From positions 3,596,001 to 3,660,000 of the forward strand of contig BCKC01000005.1 in assembly GCA_001600455.1 (NCBI GenBank): 64,000 nt of DNA, given 5' to 3'. The position numbers and the translations under genes were made by a program. This DNA is from Endocalyx cinctus. Lineage: Eukaryota; Ascomycota; Sordariomycetes; Amphisphaeriales; Apiosporaceae. The notes below the pieces were generated by a model, which worked only from the letters and a program-made list of their open reading frames with translations, was not told the DNA's origin and did not search any database. Positions 9,639 to 23,048 of this stretch are shown here, piece after piece. Every line of letters begins with the position of its first letter. Within the stretch, counting starts at the first letter, position 1.

Positions 9639-12600
9639 ATGGCTCCCAAGAAGGACGACCGCAGAAAGCTGCTGCGAAGAGCGCAGTTGAACAATGCATC
9701 ATCGCTTTACCCTTCAGGTTTGTTTCAATACATATTTGTCTAATGGGCATTCTGTACAAAATACAAACACCACCTCCTGACCTTCTAAAGCTCCCCACTT
9801 TTTTATTTTGATATGGAGTCCCACCCCGTCCTAATCACTTCACATTATTACCACTGACCCTTATCAGCACCCTTTATCAGCCTCATAGCCTTGTACTGCC
9901 TATTACAATATTTTTCCCATGAACCCCATGGACATCACTCAACTTAATACATGACCCGACTCAATACATCTTCAATTACTTTTTGTTTTTGTTCACCCTC
10001 TTTCCCCTCCCCTTCCTCTTCCTCTCTTTCCCAATCCAAACCCTATTTTTTTTTTACAAACACCGCACTACACATCGCGAAACTTTTCTCTTTTTTTCTT
10101 TCCATTTCTAAATTCTCTTGAACGTCTTTTAAATATTCTACTCACGATTTGAGAAACAAGAAGGCTGGATTGCCGTATTTCATATTTTCTTTAGTTAAAC
10201 GAGATCCAAGTACACAGTGTGTACATATGTACATGTGTACATCTCGTCGATTTCATTCCTTACGATTTTCATTTTCTCTTTTCGTCCTAACCTAACAAAA
10301 CATATCCAGGCTGGAGCACTTTTGGTCTTCAGGGACAGGGATTAGGAAACATGTCGCAGGGTGGTAATAACACGAGTAAGTCGTCACATGAACATTCATC
10401 TCAAGGCTCTCACCTCGCTTTTCTTTGTCATGATTAGCTTGTGCTTGTCCTAATACTGATTACACCTATCTTCGATTAGACTCGTTGGCACAGCCGGCCG
10501 GTCAGCGACAGCAGGGCCAAATTCGCCGTGCATCCACATCAGTATATCGTAAGTCAATACATGCCTTATAGTATATACCTACTTAATATTCTATCTACCT
10601 TAATAATTGCCCGAGTACTGGAGCTGATACTAATGATTTCTACCGTAGCATCGCCTTTTCTAAACCCCGTTACTGGACAAGCACAGCACCCCGTCAACCG
10701 TCCTCCGTCAGACCAGGGTAAGTTAATCTTCTAATACTTTAGAGGTACTTCCATTTGAAGTATTAATTGACCACTTTCCACAGATGACTTTTATGTAATA
10801 CCCAACAACACTCTCTTACCACAGACAGACCTTTCTTCGAGTAATTTGACAGGTACAGCGAGCTACTTCCTTGTTTATTTGTTAAATAAATATCTTTCCA
10901 TTTTATTCTACTCTACTCTTAACTTTTTCTATCCAACACTTCTTCCACCTACCTTCACTTCTATATATATCCTCTTCTTTTTTTCACCTTCAACTTTACC
11001 CATGTCTTGCTCTCCCAACATATCGCACATCTAAATACTTTTATTTTTTTAAATGACTACCCTCAATACGTATATATTCTATCTCTGATTTGCCTAATAC
11101 TTTATCGACTCAGGTATTTTCTCTTCTACAAGAAGAATTGTTTAGAAGAATGTTCAATGCTAATCTAACTTGATACTTTTTCCTTAGGATACGAAGAATA
11201 CCATCCTTTTCCTTCTGCCTCTCCGGACGAGCCGCTATTCGGCAGTGCACCTCTTGATCCGTACTGTAAGTATTTTATTTTTTCTATTCATCAGAAAAAA
11301 AATATCCTATCACTTTCTTATTTATTTATTTATTTATTTTTTTTTTTTAAAAAAAAAAAAAAAATTCTCTCGAAGTATTTTGTCCAATAATTTTCAAACT
11401 GAACGTCCTGCTAACCATCGTTTCTCCAGCGGATTCCTTCTGGGACAGTGAGCCCCCTCATCTTGCTGCACGTCGACGTGAAGAAGAGCAGCGTCAGCAG
11501 AACCTGCAGAACCAGCAGCAGCAGTACCCATTTCAGGCGGTTTCTACCTCGAACGCGGGCCAGTTAGGCGGGCAACTCGACCCAGTCTTGGCGGAAGCGA
11601 CCTTACCAGTAGCGACGAACGATTACTGGTCTCAAACCCAGAATCAGCCTACCCAGAACTCGGACCCTTTCAGTTCTCAGAATTTCAACATGGGCAACCA
11701 GAGCATGACGACTAGCAGTACCCCGGGGACTCCTGGCCAGAACCAGCCCCAGTCTTTGTTTCAGTCATCTCAGCAAGCTACTGGCGCCGGCAACATGACT
11801 TACAGCACACTCACTCAGGATGCTAGCCAGAGCGCATCTCAGACTTCTCAGCAGCTTCCCGATATTAGCGGTTCTGCCAATACCTCTTTCCTCTCTTCAC
11901 CGACGCAGCAGAGTCCTACGAACTTTGACCTGATCAACCCGAGCCAGTACCCTCCGATCTCGCCGGGTAGCACGCAGGGAGGTTACCTCGGCAACACCGC
12001 ACAGAATGTCTTTTCTCCAGTTGCTTCCGGATCCCAGTCAGGGCACGTTTCTCCCGGCGATATAACGTTGCCTGTGAGCCCGAGCGGTAATAACCCCTTC
12101 GCCAAGAGCTCGTCGTATCCCGTCTCTCCACTGTGTGCCCACGGCTACCATTATCCTCCGGGCGGCGCCGTGACTCCCGGTACTCCGACCAAGAGCGTCA
12201 ACAAGAACTGGTCTGCCCAAGGCAGAGGTCGCGGGGGTAGTAATGCCTCGAGAGCTCCTCCCACCAACGACGACGACGCCGGTCACGAAGAGGAATGGGA
12301 GGAAGACGAGTCCGACGAGAGTCCCCGACCAAAGAGGGTTTCAGGTCGCCGCAGCGGAGGCCGTGGCCGAGGTCGAGGTCGCGGTCGTGGCCGTGGTCGC
12401 GAGAGCGGAGGCCGTCGTCCTGCGGGCCAGAACACCGCCGCTCGCAGACGCGAGCCCTCTGCTCCCGGCCAGATGGGCCCCCCGCCCCGTCCCCGGCCCG
12501 CGCCCCAGAGACGCCCACTCGAGGGTTTGCCCCCTCACCTCAGCCACCTCGAGCCGTTCCCGCTCCGACCCATGCCCGACGAAGCCAACCTCCGGCTCCC

Positions 12601-13207
12601 CAACGGAGAGCGCCCCGTCTTCAACCACATGCTGGTCGAAGCGCAGCGACAGATCGGTCCCCTCAACCGCGCGGCTCTCCACATCGCCCAGGAGACCATG
12701 GTCGCTCAGGACCTCGAGCGCCAGGGTCTCCGCGGCCCTTGGATCATCGGCGGCTGCATCATGTACTCCATGAGGGTGAACCCGCAGGACCCGACCGGCA
12801 GTTACCAGTCCAAGAACATCGCCAACCTCAACCGGGCCGGCGAGTGGATCAACGTCCGAAGCGGCAATCCCTTGGACGTCTGGCGCTGGGGTCCCATCAA
12901 CGTGGACCGGTACATCCACGCGGCGATGGAGCGCGAGGCCGCCCTCGAAGCGGCCGCCGAAGCCGAGGCAGCTGCAACCAGGGCTGCCGACGCCGAGGCC
13001 GCCGAGCTGATCGTTAAGGCCGAGGCTCTGCTGGACGAGGCCGAGGATGAGGACGTGGACATGGGAGCCACGACCGTCTACGGCGACGGAGACATGAACC
13101 TCGGGCACACCAGCTTCGAGGATATGCTCAATATAGAGAACGGCCTGATCGACGGCGGGGGCAACTTCAACTACGAAGACCCCAACGACGACGACTTCCT
13201 CCAGTAA
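9639..13207 (+). CDS. Gln/Ser-rich protein with RGG box, seven exons
   Basis: Proposed exons are 9639-9717, 10310-10375, 10480-10548, 10649-10717, 10784-10852, 11188-11265 and 11430-13207, giving 735 residues. Every donor is GT, mostly GTAAGT, and every intron is in phase 1. The N-terminus starts MAPKKDDRRKLLRR. The middle is Gln/Asn/Ser/Pro-rich, with a D/E-rich stretch and then an RGG/GR box (12340-12420). A folded-looking C-terminal part follows (12540-12960), then an Ala/Glu-rich helix and an acidic tail. The RGG box suggests RNA or nucleic-acid binding; I do not recognise the family. The single-frame start sometimes chosen near 11588 would omit the small exons, all of which read through in frame. 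Exon 5 is the least certain. The very long leader suggests a regulated gene. Confidence 0.75.
11318..11364. repeat. T-run followed by A-run in an intron
   Basis: In the last intron of the RGG-protein gene, TTTA repeats lead into about 12 T and then about 16 A. In RNA this could fold into a short U-A hairpin. It may equally be simple slippage-prone low complexity. Confidence 0.6.
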
Positions 13208-15209
13208 TTCCGTCTCCGAGAATTGGTGCGTTGGTCAGATTGGGTTGAGATCGTATTGGACGCTCCCAAGTCTTGGTATCGTCACGACTCCTTTATATAT
13301 ACGAAAACATACTTTCTCTCCATTCTCCGATCTCTTAAGACTCGATTGCGGCGGTATTTTTCTACGGTTCTTTTTTCTACATGGATAACGGTTCACGGTT
13401 TCAGGATTTGGGGAGGTTGAGTTTTTTATTTTATTTTCACGATTCACGAACTCACGAATTTATGGCTTGTCCTTTTGTTCGCGCAAGATACCCACGATAC
13501 CCCCTTATTCTTCTCATATTCTTTTCCACCTTTCTCTCCTCTCCTCTCTACATAATTTTCCGCGTCCTTTTTTTTTTCCTTCTCACCCTCCACGCCCCCG
13601 CAAACAGCCGGCCTATTTTTAACAACTGTTCACTGGATCTTTTAATAATTCTTCTTCTCTTCTTCTTTTGCCGCGCTCGGGAGGTGCTGGATGAGGCTTC
13701 GTTTATAAATTTGCGTTTTCATATTTTGCTGGAATGACGGGATCGAGGAAACAGACGGAGGGTTATACATGGTTCGACGAATCGACCCTTCTCTTCTACC
13801 GCTACGGCGAACGTCTACTTCGACTCCGGTCAGAATATGACATTGCTTTAAAAAAAAGAAAATCATGGAAGGTTTCTTAATTCTCCGACTATTATAGATG
13901 ATCGTCAAAATTACAGAATAGAAACTTTTCCGTGGCCAATCTTTCTAATGGTTCACCTGTGCAACGTGATGACGAGACAAATAAATGATCAGATATGTGA
14001 CTCCTTATGATTGACTATTATTTCCATAGGACTGAACCGGCTAAGTAAAGGAATCGTACGTAATAATTCTCTGGGTGCATTGGATTTGCACCGGATAGGT
14101 CGGATCACAAGATGACGACAGACACAAGCACGCACAATAGAGGTACATTGTAACCAGCCGTACTAAAACATTGAAAAACAGGAAAGAATAACAAGATACA
14201 AATAAGGGAGAGTATGATGAGAAGTTTCACTGTGATAAGATATGAAAGCATATCGACGGTGACGCCGGCGGAGTCCAATAGACTGTGGTCCCATGACGCC
14301 AGTGATACCCGGGATGTTACCAAGCACGGCTTTAATCACCGAGTACCAGACTCAAAACCCGGAGGTAGGTGATTGATAAGCACATATATTTCCCGACTTC
14401 TTATCCTTTGGAGCCGCTTATTATTCTGTTACTCATTGCATTCAAAAATCGGTAATACTCTCTCTGCTGTATTAAGGGAAGAATTGAAAGAGAAGATAGG
14501 GAGGGGGAAGGGAGACATTCATAAATGTGGCGGGTTTCGCTCCCAACCAACTTGATTGAAACCCTCAGTTTGAATCTTCTTTTCTTCTTCTTATTCTTCT
14601 TCCTTAATTCAATTCATTCTCCAATTCCAATTTGATATTTTTATTCCCATTAGCTTTGCTTACGGATATAGCGTGCCGGGCACTACAGGTATCGCGCGAT
14701 AGCGTCGTCCTTCTCCACATTGTGTGAATAAAGACATTTCACTTCATCACGTCCAAAAAAGAGATATTTCAACCACCAATATTGAGGAAGACTTCATTTA
14801 CACGTATTACTTAAAACCTTTATTTCTTCCTCCTCTCTCTCGCTTTCTGTTCCCTATTCATGACGCGACCGCGATCCCTGGTATTTTCGTTTTTCACCAG
14901 TCTTATTTCCGACAAAGATCATCGCCAGCGGAGGTGAGCTAAGGTACGTGTGCTGTGCTTATATGCAAGGTGGATATAACAGATATACATAACTATCGAC
15001 AAGGGATCAGGGAGGGGTATAATAAAACAAGGTCTCGGGTGGAAATAAAAAGAAAAGAAAAATCCCGACCTCTCCGAAAAAGAAAGTGAAAGAAAAGTTT
15101 GCTTCTGCATCTTCGTCGAAAAGAAGAAGAAAAACTGGACGTTTTTTGGACGTTGTGCCGTACCGTAAGGGTTCAAATATAATTGTCGAAGAGATAGAGA
15201 TCATTCGTT
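13208..15209. other. Intergenic DNA after the RGG-protein gene
   Basis: It holds the presumed 3' UTR, then pyrimidine-rich and AT-rich DNA up to the esterase gene. Short open frames have no domain or codon signal. No RNA gene was recognised. Confidence 0.45.
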
Positions 15210-17037
15210 ATGGTATCCTTATCAGCTCTCGTAAGTTATTTTCTCCTCTTTCTTTGTGATTGTCCAATGTTCGGCTTCAATCATTCCAATCAGATGTATT
15301 TTCTTCTCTTTCTCATCTTCAATTGCGCTACATAATCCACCTATGATGGAGATTCTCGATGGTTCACGGCATTATCGGTGCTACCGTCTCTGCTATCACA
15401 GAAGAGAGACGACGAACGAATAAAAACAAGGCGAAGAGCATGAAAAATCCCCGAAACTTTGAACAACGGATAGGATACACGATCCAATTGGATATTCTTT
15501 ACCAATTATTCCTTTCGTCATTAAAATAATCTAAATCACACGTGTTGTACCCTTTACTTTATTTCTCTATGTGCGATCAAACAATTGGATTGTTTTAGGT
15601 ACTACGGTAGCTAACAACACCCCTCTACCATGCCCCCCGCCATCTTCTAAAAACAGTCCTTTTTAGTGGTCGCTCTAGCGGGTTCTTCCCCGTTCTTGTA
15701 CGACCGATACCAGACTTTATCTCTCTTCTGGACCAACGCGCCGGGAAATTTTGAGAACTTGAACGTGTTCGCGTCTCATCAAATCAAATTTGCCGACCAG
15801 CTACGGAGCTGCGAGGATGCTCTGTTGATCGAGTCGAAGGGCCTCGCGGTTCTCGCGTGTGATCCGGGGAGGGAGAGGTTGAATACTGTTATGGTAGGTT
15901 TTCTTCGTCATTTAAATTTTCTTGCGTTTTACAATGAGGATAATTCAATTTATATATTTCTTTTGGGCTTCATGCATTCATTATGTTTTAAAGTAGCTAT
16001 TTTAAACGGGTTATCCTCTTTCTCTCTCGCTAATGCGGCACATACTTTCTTTTTTTTTTTGTTTGTAGGGAATCTTCGTCCCGGGACCGGTACCGAGCGC
16101 CAATCTTTGGATTTACGATTACGCAGGATCCTCAAACTCGCTCAAGAAGGTAGAGCTCCTGGACTTCGCCGATAAGGATGGCAATCTGGAGCTGCACACC
16201 CTAGGCATAGCCTATGATGAGGCCTCGTCCCGTCTCTACGTGACGAACCACCGACGCACCGGCGCCGCCATCGAGGTCTTCGCCCTCGACGCCGAGGCCG
16301 CGACCGCGAAGCACGTCCGGACGATCACGCACCCTCTGATCCGCGGCCCCAACGCCGTGTTCGTGATCGAAGGAGTAAAGGAAAAGGGCACGCAAGAGTT
16401 GTACGTGACGAACGACCACCACTTCCTCGTCAAGGAATCCCCTTTCCTCTCCCCCGCCGAGACCTACCTCGGCCTACCCGGCGGCACCGTCGTGCACGTG
16501 CGCGTTCGCGACGACGACCTCGAAAACGTCGAGGCCGCCGTCGTCGCGCGCGTGCCCTTCGCTAACGGCGTCGAGATCCTGAACGAGACGACCGTCGTCG
16601 TAGCTTCGACGAGTCGCGCGGCCGCGCAATTTTACTCGGTCGCTCCTTCCTCGACCGGACACCCGAAATGGACGTACCGATCCCAGCTGCGCCTTCCTTA
16701 CCTCGTGGATAACCTATCTTTATCCGGCGACGGGGCGCTCCTGCTCGCCGGACATCCGCACGTGCCTTCCCTCGGTAAGTTCGCGCACACGCGACACGTG
16801 TGCAACGTCGAGCCGGACGCGGCGGCGACGATGGATGAGGAAACGAAAAGAATGTGCGAGACGACGACGTCGCCTTCTTGGGTCTCGGTCTGGACGGAAG
16901 AAGAGGGGTTGCGACATCTGTATAAGAATGACGGAAGGGAGCTTCCTTCTAGCTGCACCGCGCTGAGGGACGCGGAGAGGAAAATAGGTATCATCACGGG
17001 GCTTTATGCCAAGGGTATCTTGGTTTACAAAGAGTAA
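15210..17037 (+). CDS. Paraoxonase/arylesterase-like six-bladed propeller protein
   Basis: Exons 15210-15230, 15657-15893 and 16069-17037 give 408 residues with phase-0 introns. The 7-codon first exon joins the second to form a hydrophobic N-terminus (MVSLSALSFLVVALAG), a signal peptide or membrane anchor, so the start is well supported. Motifs typical of the paraoxonase/SMP-30-like family are visible: HTLGIAYD, LYVTNHRR, IRGPNAVF, LYVTNDHHF, FANGVEIL and LVDNLSLSGDG. The Asn/Asp/His residues in these blocks bind the two calcium ions and form the active site in known family members. The likely activity is hydrolysis of lactones or aryl esters in the secretory path or outside the cell; the true substrate is unknown. 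Codon use in the last exon is GC-rich, as expected of an expressed gene. Confidence 0.8.
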
Positions 17038-17054
17038 GGGAATAGAGAGGAAGG

Positions 17055-17081
17055 AAGAAAGAAAGAAAGAAAGAAAGAAAG
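17055..17081. repeat. GAAA microsatellite
   Basis: About six tandem GAAA units just downstream of the stop codon of the esterase gene. Confidence 0.85.
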
Positions 17082-17755
17082 GTTTTTGATCACATGAACA
17101 GGCATTTATTGTCTAGATTGATATTTTGGTCAGCATAAGGAGGAGGGGGAAAATTACTCTTCTTTTGATATCGAAAATCAGTCTAGCAAGAGCTACCGGC
17201 TTGAAATTTTTCAATCAGCTTTCCACCGACGAGGATGCTTCTGAATAAAAAGAGGTGTAAGAAGGGAGAAGAATTATTATTCAACGCAGAAACTCTACTC
17301 TTGATAAATGAAGCATTGCATCAATTTATTAAATTTCAATCTACCGTCAGCGACCAGTTCATTTTATCCTGAACCCACCAAAATATATACCAGATAATCT
17401 CCCTCGGGGGATTCTGTTAACGAAATATATACAAGAAGCGAAGAAGAGAGAGGGAGAGAGAGGAGAGACCAAAAGGCAAAAAAGAAAAACGAAAAGCGAA
17501 GGTAAATCTCTGATCATCAAACGAATAGATGATAAGCTAATAAGCTAAGTAGGAACTCCGAACCCGCCCGATATGCAATGCATAGAAAAGAAAGGAATAT
17601 GTATTGGATATAAAGCCCAATTCTCACCGACAGAAAAAAAAATCAATGCTAAAAAGTACGACCTAATTCAACCTAACCAATGAATGCATCGCCTCAAATC
17701 AAATCATGCATTCGCTACCTCATCATTACTTCCGCCTTAAAACATGATTGACCAA

Positions 17756-19381
17756 TTACCGGCAGTCAGACCACCATTGACCGCCATAGACGCAGGTGTA
17801 CGGGGGTTGGCACTGCGTCGATCCGGTGTACCCTTGACCTCCGCACCTACGAGAAAAAAAACGTCAGCTTATCACATTTTTCATTTTTTAAGAAAGACAA
17901 GGAAATTTAAACATACTGTCCCCATTGAGGTACGAGCGTCGTGCTCGGCGACGTGGCAGTCGTAGTAGTACTGGTAGTAGTCCTAGTCGAAGTCGTCATA
18001 GTGGTACCTGTCGTCGTAGTACCACCACCACCACCACAGCCAGTAGTTCTCGTAGAAGTAGTCATAGTCGTACTGGTCGTCGGCCTCGTCGTGGTCGTGG
18101 TCGTGGTAGTCGTACCACCGCCGCCGCCGCTACCGCCGCTCGTCAAGGAACCGTACACGCTGTCGAGGAAGCCTGCGTTCTGGTACAGCTGGGACATATC
18201 CCACATCATGACGCCGCCGAAGCTCGAGAACTTCTTGCAGTACTGGATGACGGGCGCGAGCGCCGCGGCCGAGATGTAGCCGCCGCCGCCGCCCGTGTTG
18301 GCGGGCACGCCCAGCAGGATCTTGACGTTCGGGTTCTTGCTCGTCTGGTGCGCCCACGTGTCCCAGACGTCCATGTTGAAGTTGTTCTGCGTCGTCGCGC
18401 TCGCCACGTACGAGTTGACGCCGCAGTAGTTGTTGTAGAACTGGATGTTGAGGAAGTCGAACGACACGGCCCCGGCCAGGGCCTCGTTCAGGGCCTGGTC
18501 CGGGTACGGGCACTGCGGCGCCGCCGAGAGATAGTACTTCTTGCTCGTGTCCGAGTCCATGTGCGATCGTAGCTGCGTGGCGAACGGGACCAGGTTCGAC
18601 GTCGTCGATTCGAAGTCGAAGTCGAACCCGTCGATCACGGCGCTGCCGAACGGCCGGTTCGCGTACGACGTGTCTGACCCGAATAACCCCCAGACGTTAT
18701 CGGCTGCGGCCGAGGCCGATGCCGAGTCCGTGAACCCGCCCTCTGTATATGTGGCTCCGCCGATAGAGAGCATGACCGTCTTACCTTGCGATTGGCAAGT
18801 CTTGATATCCTCTCTATTTTTGTTTCTCTGCGTCAGCCAAGTCTAGATAAAAATAATTTAATCACCGAAGATAAAAAACATACTCAAGCTGAGGGCAATC
18901 TAGGAGCTGTGTTCCTGTGAACACAGTGCAGTTATCTCCGGCATTGGCGAAGTTGGTGATTGGTGTCTTGATACCATTCATAAATGCTAAAGGAATGATC
19001 TGTTTTTAAATTTTTCTTCGGTGTCAGCTTGAAACGATGAAGGTATTTCTTGAGTGAAAACTCTCAGCTTACGTTCAGTTCAGTATCTGTCACCATACGT
19101 TAGTCAAAGCCTACATACTCAGGGTCTGTTGAGAGGAAAGGTTTACTTACTAGAGCAGTAGTAGCTTAGTCGCTGTTGCGATGACGCTTGACCATACGAG
19201 TTCTGACCTTTGAGGGGGTGAGATGTCAGCTTTCATTAAATTTCACGATCTGGGATGGTGAAGTCATACCCCAGTATACGGCGACATTGCTCTGGGAACT
19301 TGAGCTGAAACCAGCCAGCGCAGCTGGTGCCAGGGCTAAGAGGCTGGCATAAGAGGCCAACCTTACAGTGGAAGCAACCAT
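17756..19381 (-). CDS. Secreted GH18 class III chitinase with C-terminal CBM1
   Basis: Six exons on the minus strand: 19381-19270, 19207-19151, 19086-19073 (14 nt), 18999-18884, 18813-17917 and 17846-17756, giving 428 residues with all phases closing. A signal peptide starts MVASTVRLASYASLLALAPA. The GH18 fold begins VAVYWGQNSYGQ, with the S-I-G-G strand and the catalytic motif DGFDFDFE, in which the last Glu is the proton donor. A Thr-rich linker follows, then a fungal cellulose-binding module (QCGGQGYTG...WWSDC) in the last exon. It cleaves internal bonds of chitin in cell walls, either its own during growth and lysis or those of other fungi and insects. The CBM1 should anchor it to crystalline polysaccharide. 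Downstream, 17038-17755 has no gene. Confidence 0.93.
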
Positions 19382-19518
19382 TTTTCAATACACGTGACGC
19401 AGTTTTCAACAAGAGGCACGAGTAAAAGGAAAGATATCTGGAAAGAAGGTGAAAGAGAGTGACTTGGTGAAGAATAAATATGAAGCGGAATCAAGACATC
19501 AACATTCGAGCCAAGAGT

Positions 19519-19520
<2 letters not shown>

Positions 19521-19549
<29 letters not shown>
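19521..19549. repeat. (TA)n microsatellite
   Basis: About 14 TA units, 140 bp upstream of the chitinase start codon and hence in its promoter or leader. Confidence 0.9.
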
Positions 19550-19552
<3 letters not shown>

Positions 19553-21497
19553 TGGACACGCTTCAGTCTCATATTTCGAGACCTCTCGCGTGCTGTACGC
19601 GTACGCATGTTCATCTGAAGCTTGTCTTGGAGTATAACGTTACCCAACCCCGTGGTGACGATACAATAGGTAGGTAAGCAGCCTACGTCCTTTCACTTTA
19701 CCATGAATACGGACATGACCATGACCACGACAAGGACAGGCATGGGATACATCTGACGTGAATCAATAGAGAAAGAACCCTTGCATGCTACCATCATGTT
19801 CCCGAGTAAAAGACAAAGAGACGAGAGACAAGGGAGCGAAGAGGTAGCGAGACAGCGCGTCGGGCCGGGTCCGTGTGATATGGAGAAGATAGCCTAGATA
19901 GGCAATCCCTATGGATGTTCCTCTATCGGTTCGGCTCCCCTACTTGCCACCAGCCATCACGGAGAATATAAAAAATAAAAGAAAACAAGGAATTTCAATT
20001 ATTTAAATCAAAACTGGCCTCGCGTGAGTTGATTAATACCATACTGACGCGTAAACGGTAGAGACAGTGACCCAGTTCCTAAGGGAATTTAGAGACCAAA
20101 AATGTGAGAGCGTGATACTTCCCTTCTTACTAACCACAGGGTGGAATGTGGGCCCCCGCCACTGCGATCCCGAGTAAGTGTCAGATGTGGATTCACAATA
20201 TTGACATCTGCTGAAGTGGGAACAGGTATTCAGCCTTTAACGTACCATCGCATCATCCTGTGGGGCACGTTAACATCGAGTCGGTAGGAACACGATAGAA
20301 TGGAAAACGGCCGACTCGGTATTTCAGAGTTGGAAAAAAAATAGTCAACGTAGTCATTCCGTCAAGAAAGAAAGCACGTGTGATACAAGAACAAGACCAA
20401 AACTAACGAAGAAGGGAACAAGATCGCCAGGTACCAAAATGTTGTGCGGAAACTGGATAGGCCCATGATCCCCTAAATGCATAGGTAGGGTGGTAACCGA
20501 TGGGACGCAAGATCCTCCTGCACTGTACATGCTGACCTACCTGCCTACTACCGGCCATTCAGAGGCTTCATATATATCGATGAATCAAAGTGGGATATCT
20601 CGTTAGTCTCGTTATGATTCCCTGAAAAATATGTATTCGATTTATGAGTGGCAAGACACTGTGGTACGCGATTTCTGTCATATCAGCAGCCCTCGCACTA
20701 AGTAAGCCACTGCTCACCGATTTGGGGCGGAGGCGTTCTTTTTTTTCCCCCAAAGTCATGAAATTTATTTATTTTTTTTTTTTTTTTGAAGATTAATCGC
20801 TGAAATACATAGCTGAACTCGTCTGTGCGATATAAGAAAAAAACTAAATCAGGGCAGTATATATACTCTCTTCGTGATCCTAGAAGCGTAAATCGGGTTT
20901 CACTGTAATTTTAACCCCTCTTAATCCGTCATTCTCGGTTCAAATCAACGGTTAACGTTGATTGGCTTCAGAATTGGGGATCCAAGATTGGGGGTCGCGA
21001 ACAGTTACCAACGTTTCCTGTTTAAATCAATTTTGCCGTTTGACTCGAGATAAGCGAGACGGACGTTCATAGGTTGAGTTATTTTCACTTATTTGTTTAC
21101 CGTTCCCTCACTATTCACAGATTCTCTGATAATCTAATAGGTGTGACGGTAATACTGACAGAAAAAACAGGATGAGATAAATAAATCAATAGGTATAGAT
21201 AATAAGATACCAGAAGGAGAAAAATACAACCCCCCTGCCCCCTTGCATTCCCCCCAGCTTCCCATTTTGGAATAGGGGTTGAGACTCCAACGAATCGGCG
21301 CAGGTCACACCACATACATATACAGGTAAGCACTTAATCATATGCAAGTAAGTACTTTACATATACTACATAAGTCCTTTATAATCAGGAATGGAAGATT
21401 ATTGAATCAGGCTTGACGGAACTAACCCAAGGCACGCCGCATATACTATATATCATACAGATAGGTCAGGTTCTATTTAGTATACTAGTAAAATAAT

Positions 21498-21515
21498 TAT
21501 ATATATATATATATA
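21498..21515. repeat. (TA)n microsatellite
   Basis: About nine TA units in gene-free DNA. Confidence 0.8.
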
Positions 21516-23048
21516 CTACATATAGATAAATGAATAAGATAAGGGCGAGAGATGGAGAAAAAAATATGAGCGGAGATACGGGAGCGTGAACACTCCAAGT
21601 GTGCTCATGTTACCTATTAAAATGTAACCTGGCCCACCACGTCCTCCCAACTTTAACGTGACAACACCTGTGCGGCCTGTCGCAATCTTCTTTACTCTAT
21701 TAACAGCTTCGGTCGAAACTTCAAACTGTCGCTTTTCATACATGAAATTTTTGATTAAGTGAAAACTGTTTCCGAGACTCGATGTTATTAATATCTACGA
21801 AATCGACATTGAATCATTCAAGCTTAATTATTTACGTATGTAGGACGCGGGGAAAGGAAATCGGTGGCAGGGTGGATCGCAATGCGCACAAGACAATCAA
21901 TCAACATGCCTGCATGCTTCATCATCATCCTGACTTGACCTTCAAGGGAGCTTCGAATCCTAGCTTTGATCTATCCGCCCATTTCATCCATCCAAATAAA
22001 ATAGCCGATGGCAAGGTTAATTCCAAACGACACCCCCATTCCGATAAAAAATAAAATAAAATTAATATAGATTCCCTCTCCCTATCTACCACCATTTCAT
22101 ATAAATAATGGCATGGTCCCAATCTACCCTCTTTTATCTCGAAAGCATTCCAACGACAGGAGCTGCAACGTTACCTAGCCTACCACCACCGCACCGCCTC
22201 CAGGATGCGATACCGTTTTCTTGGACGATTGAATCGCTTTATTTTCTTATCGTAGAGATATCGCCGACAATGGATTTGAGTTGGATTGAGAATTGAAATT
22301 ACCGATCGATGACCGAGGAGCTCGACCTACCTAATCTTGTTAAATGTTCCTGACGTCGGAGAGAATGGATATTATTTTTAGGTCTGGATATTCGAGGCCT
22401 TCGCTGAGATTGGGGGTGTTTCGCTTAAGGCGGTCTCATTTAGATAAATGGCCAAACTCGACGAATTTAGAGAAAAAGGTTGGGAAAGACCAAACCCGAA
22501 AGCATGCAAATGTTTCTTCATCTCGATTCGTACTACGTTAGGTCATGTTATTCATATCTGGTCGTGGCGAGTATCTAACCTTGTTTATTTATCGCATAAG
22601 CGTCGAAGGTAGGGGAATAGTCAGGTGGTTTACTTAGCCCCTAAGTATCGTTCACGATAGAGCGCATGGCACAGACGGAATCCTAAGCTGAATGTAAGAA
22701 AGAGTAAAGAGGAGTCTAATTATCATCTTCGTATATAAAATCCAACCTTCCCTAATCGTTTAACTCATCCACCTATACTTGTTCTTTCTTCCAGTGATGC
22801 GTATGTAGATAATTCCATTCCATTTTCGTGTCTTTAAGCGTTTTAAAAAAATCTTCGTTCCAAAAAAAAAAGTGAGAGTGAGTGAATCGTAGAAGAGTAG
22901 GTATATCCATATATCTGTAGAGAGTTTTGAACATCCTCTCTCATTCCATGTGCCAAAAAGAAAAAAAAAAAGGTAAAAAGACAAGCATGATGTTAAACTC
23001 GTCATCCGCATAAAATTCCCAAGCCCGATATGAAGATAAGGCAGGGGA

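Larger units (their letters stand above)
19382..23048. other. Gene-free DNA between chitinase and But2 gene
   Basis: About 3.7 kb with no credible coding frame. It contains a (TA)n microsatellite at 19521-19549, another at 21498-21515 and a T-rich run near 20768-20787. It includes the chitinase promoter and the 3' flank of the But2-type gene. Confidence 0.5.

Noticed and set aside
12243..13108. Several long ORFs (up to 255 codons) on both strands inside the RGG-protein gene
   Set aside because: They are mirror frames caused by the GC-rich third positions and Arg/Gly/Ala codons of the real gene; they have no domains.
14075..14105. GGTGCAAATCC on the minus strand, similar to a tRNA B box
   Set aside because: No matching A box, acceptor stem or anticodon arm could be drawn around it. 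I found no convincing tRNA anywhere in the window.
17930..18110. Regular short repeats resembling a tandem array or CRISPR
   Set aside because: They are Thr codons of the chitinase linker, without spacers; CRISPR arrays are not expected in fungi.
17925..18572. Arg-rich 215-codon plus-strand ORF over the chitinase
   Set aside because: It is the reverse frame of the GH18 domain and Thr linker; the minus-strand gene has catalytic motif, signal peptide and CBM1.
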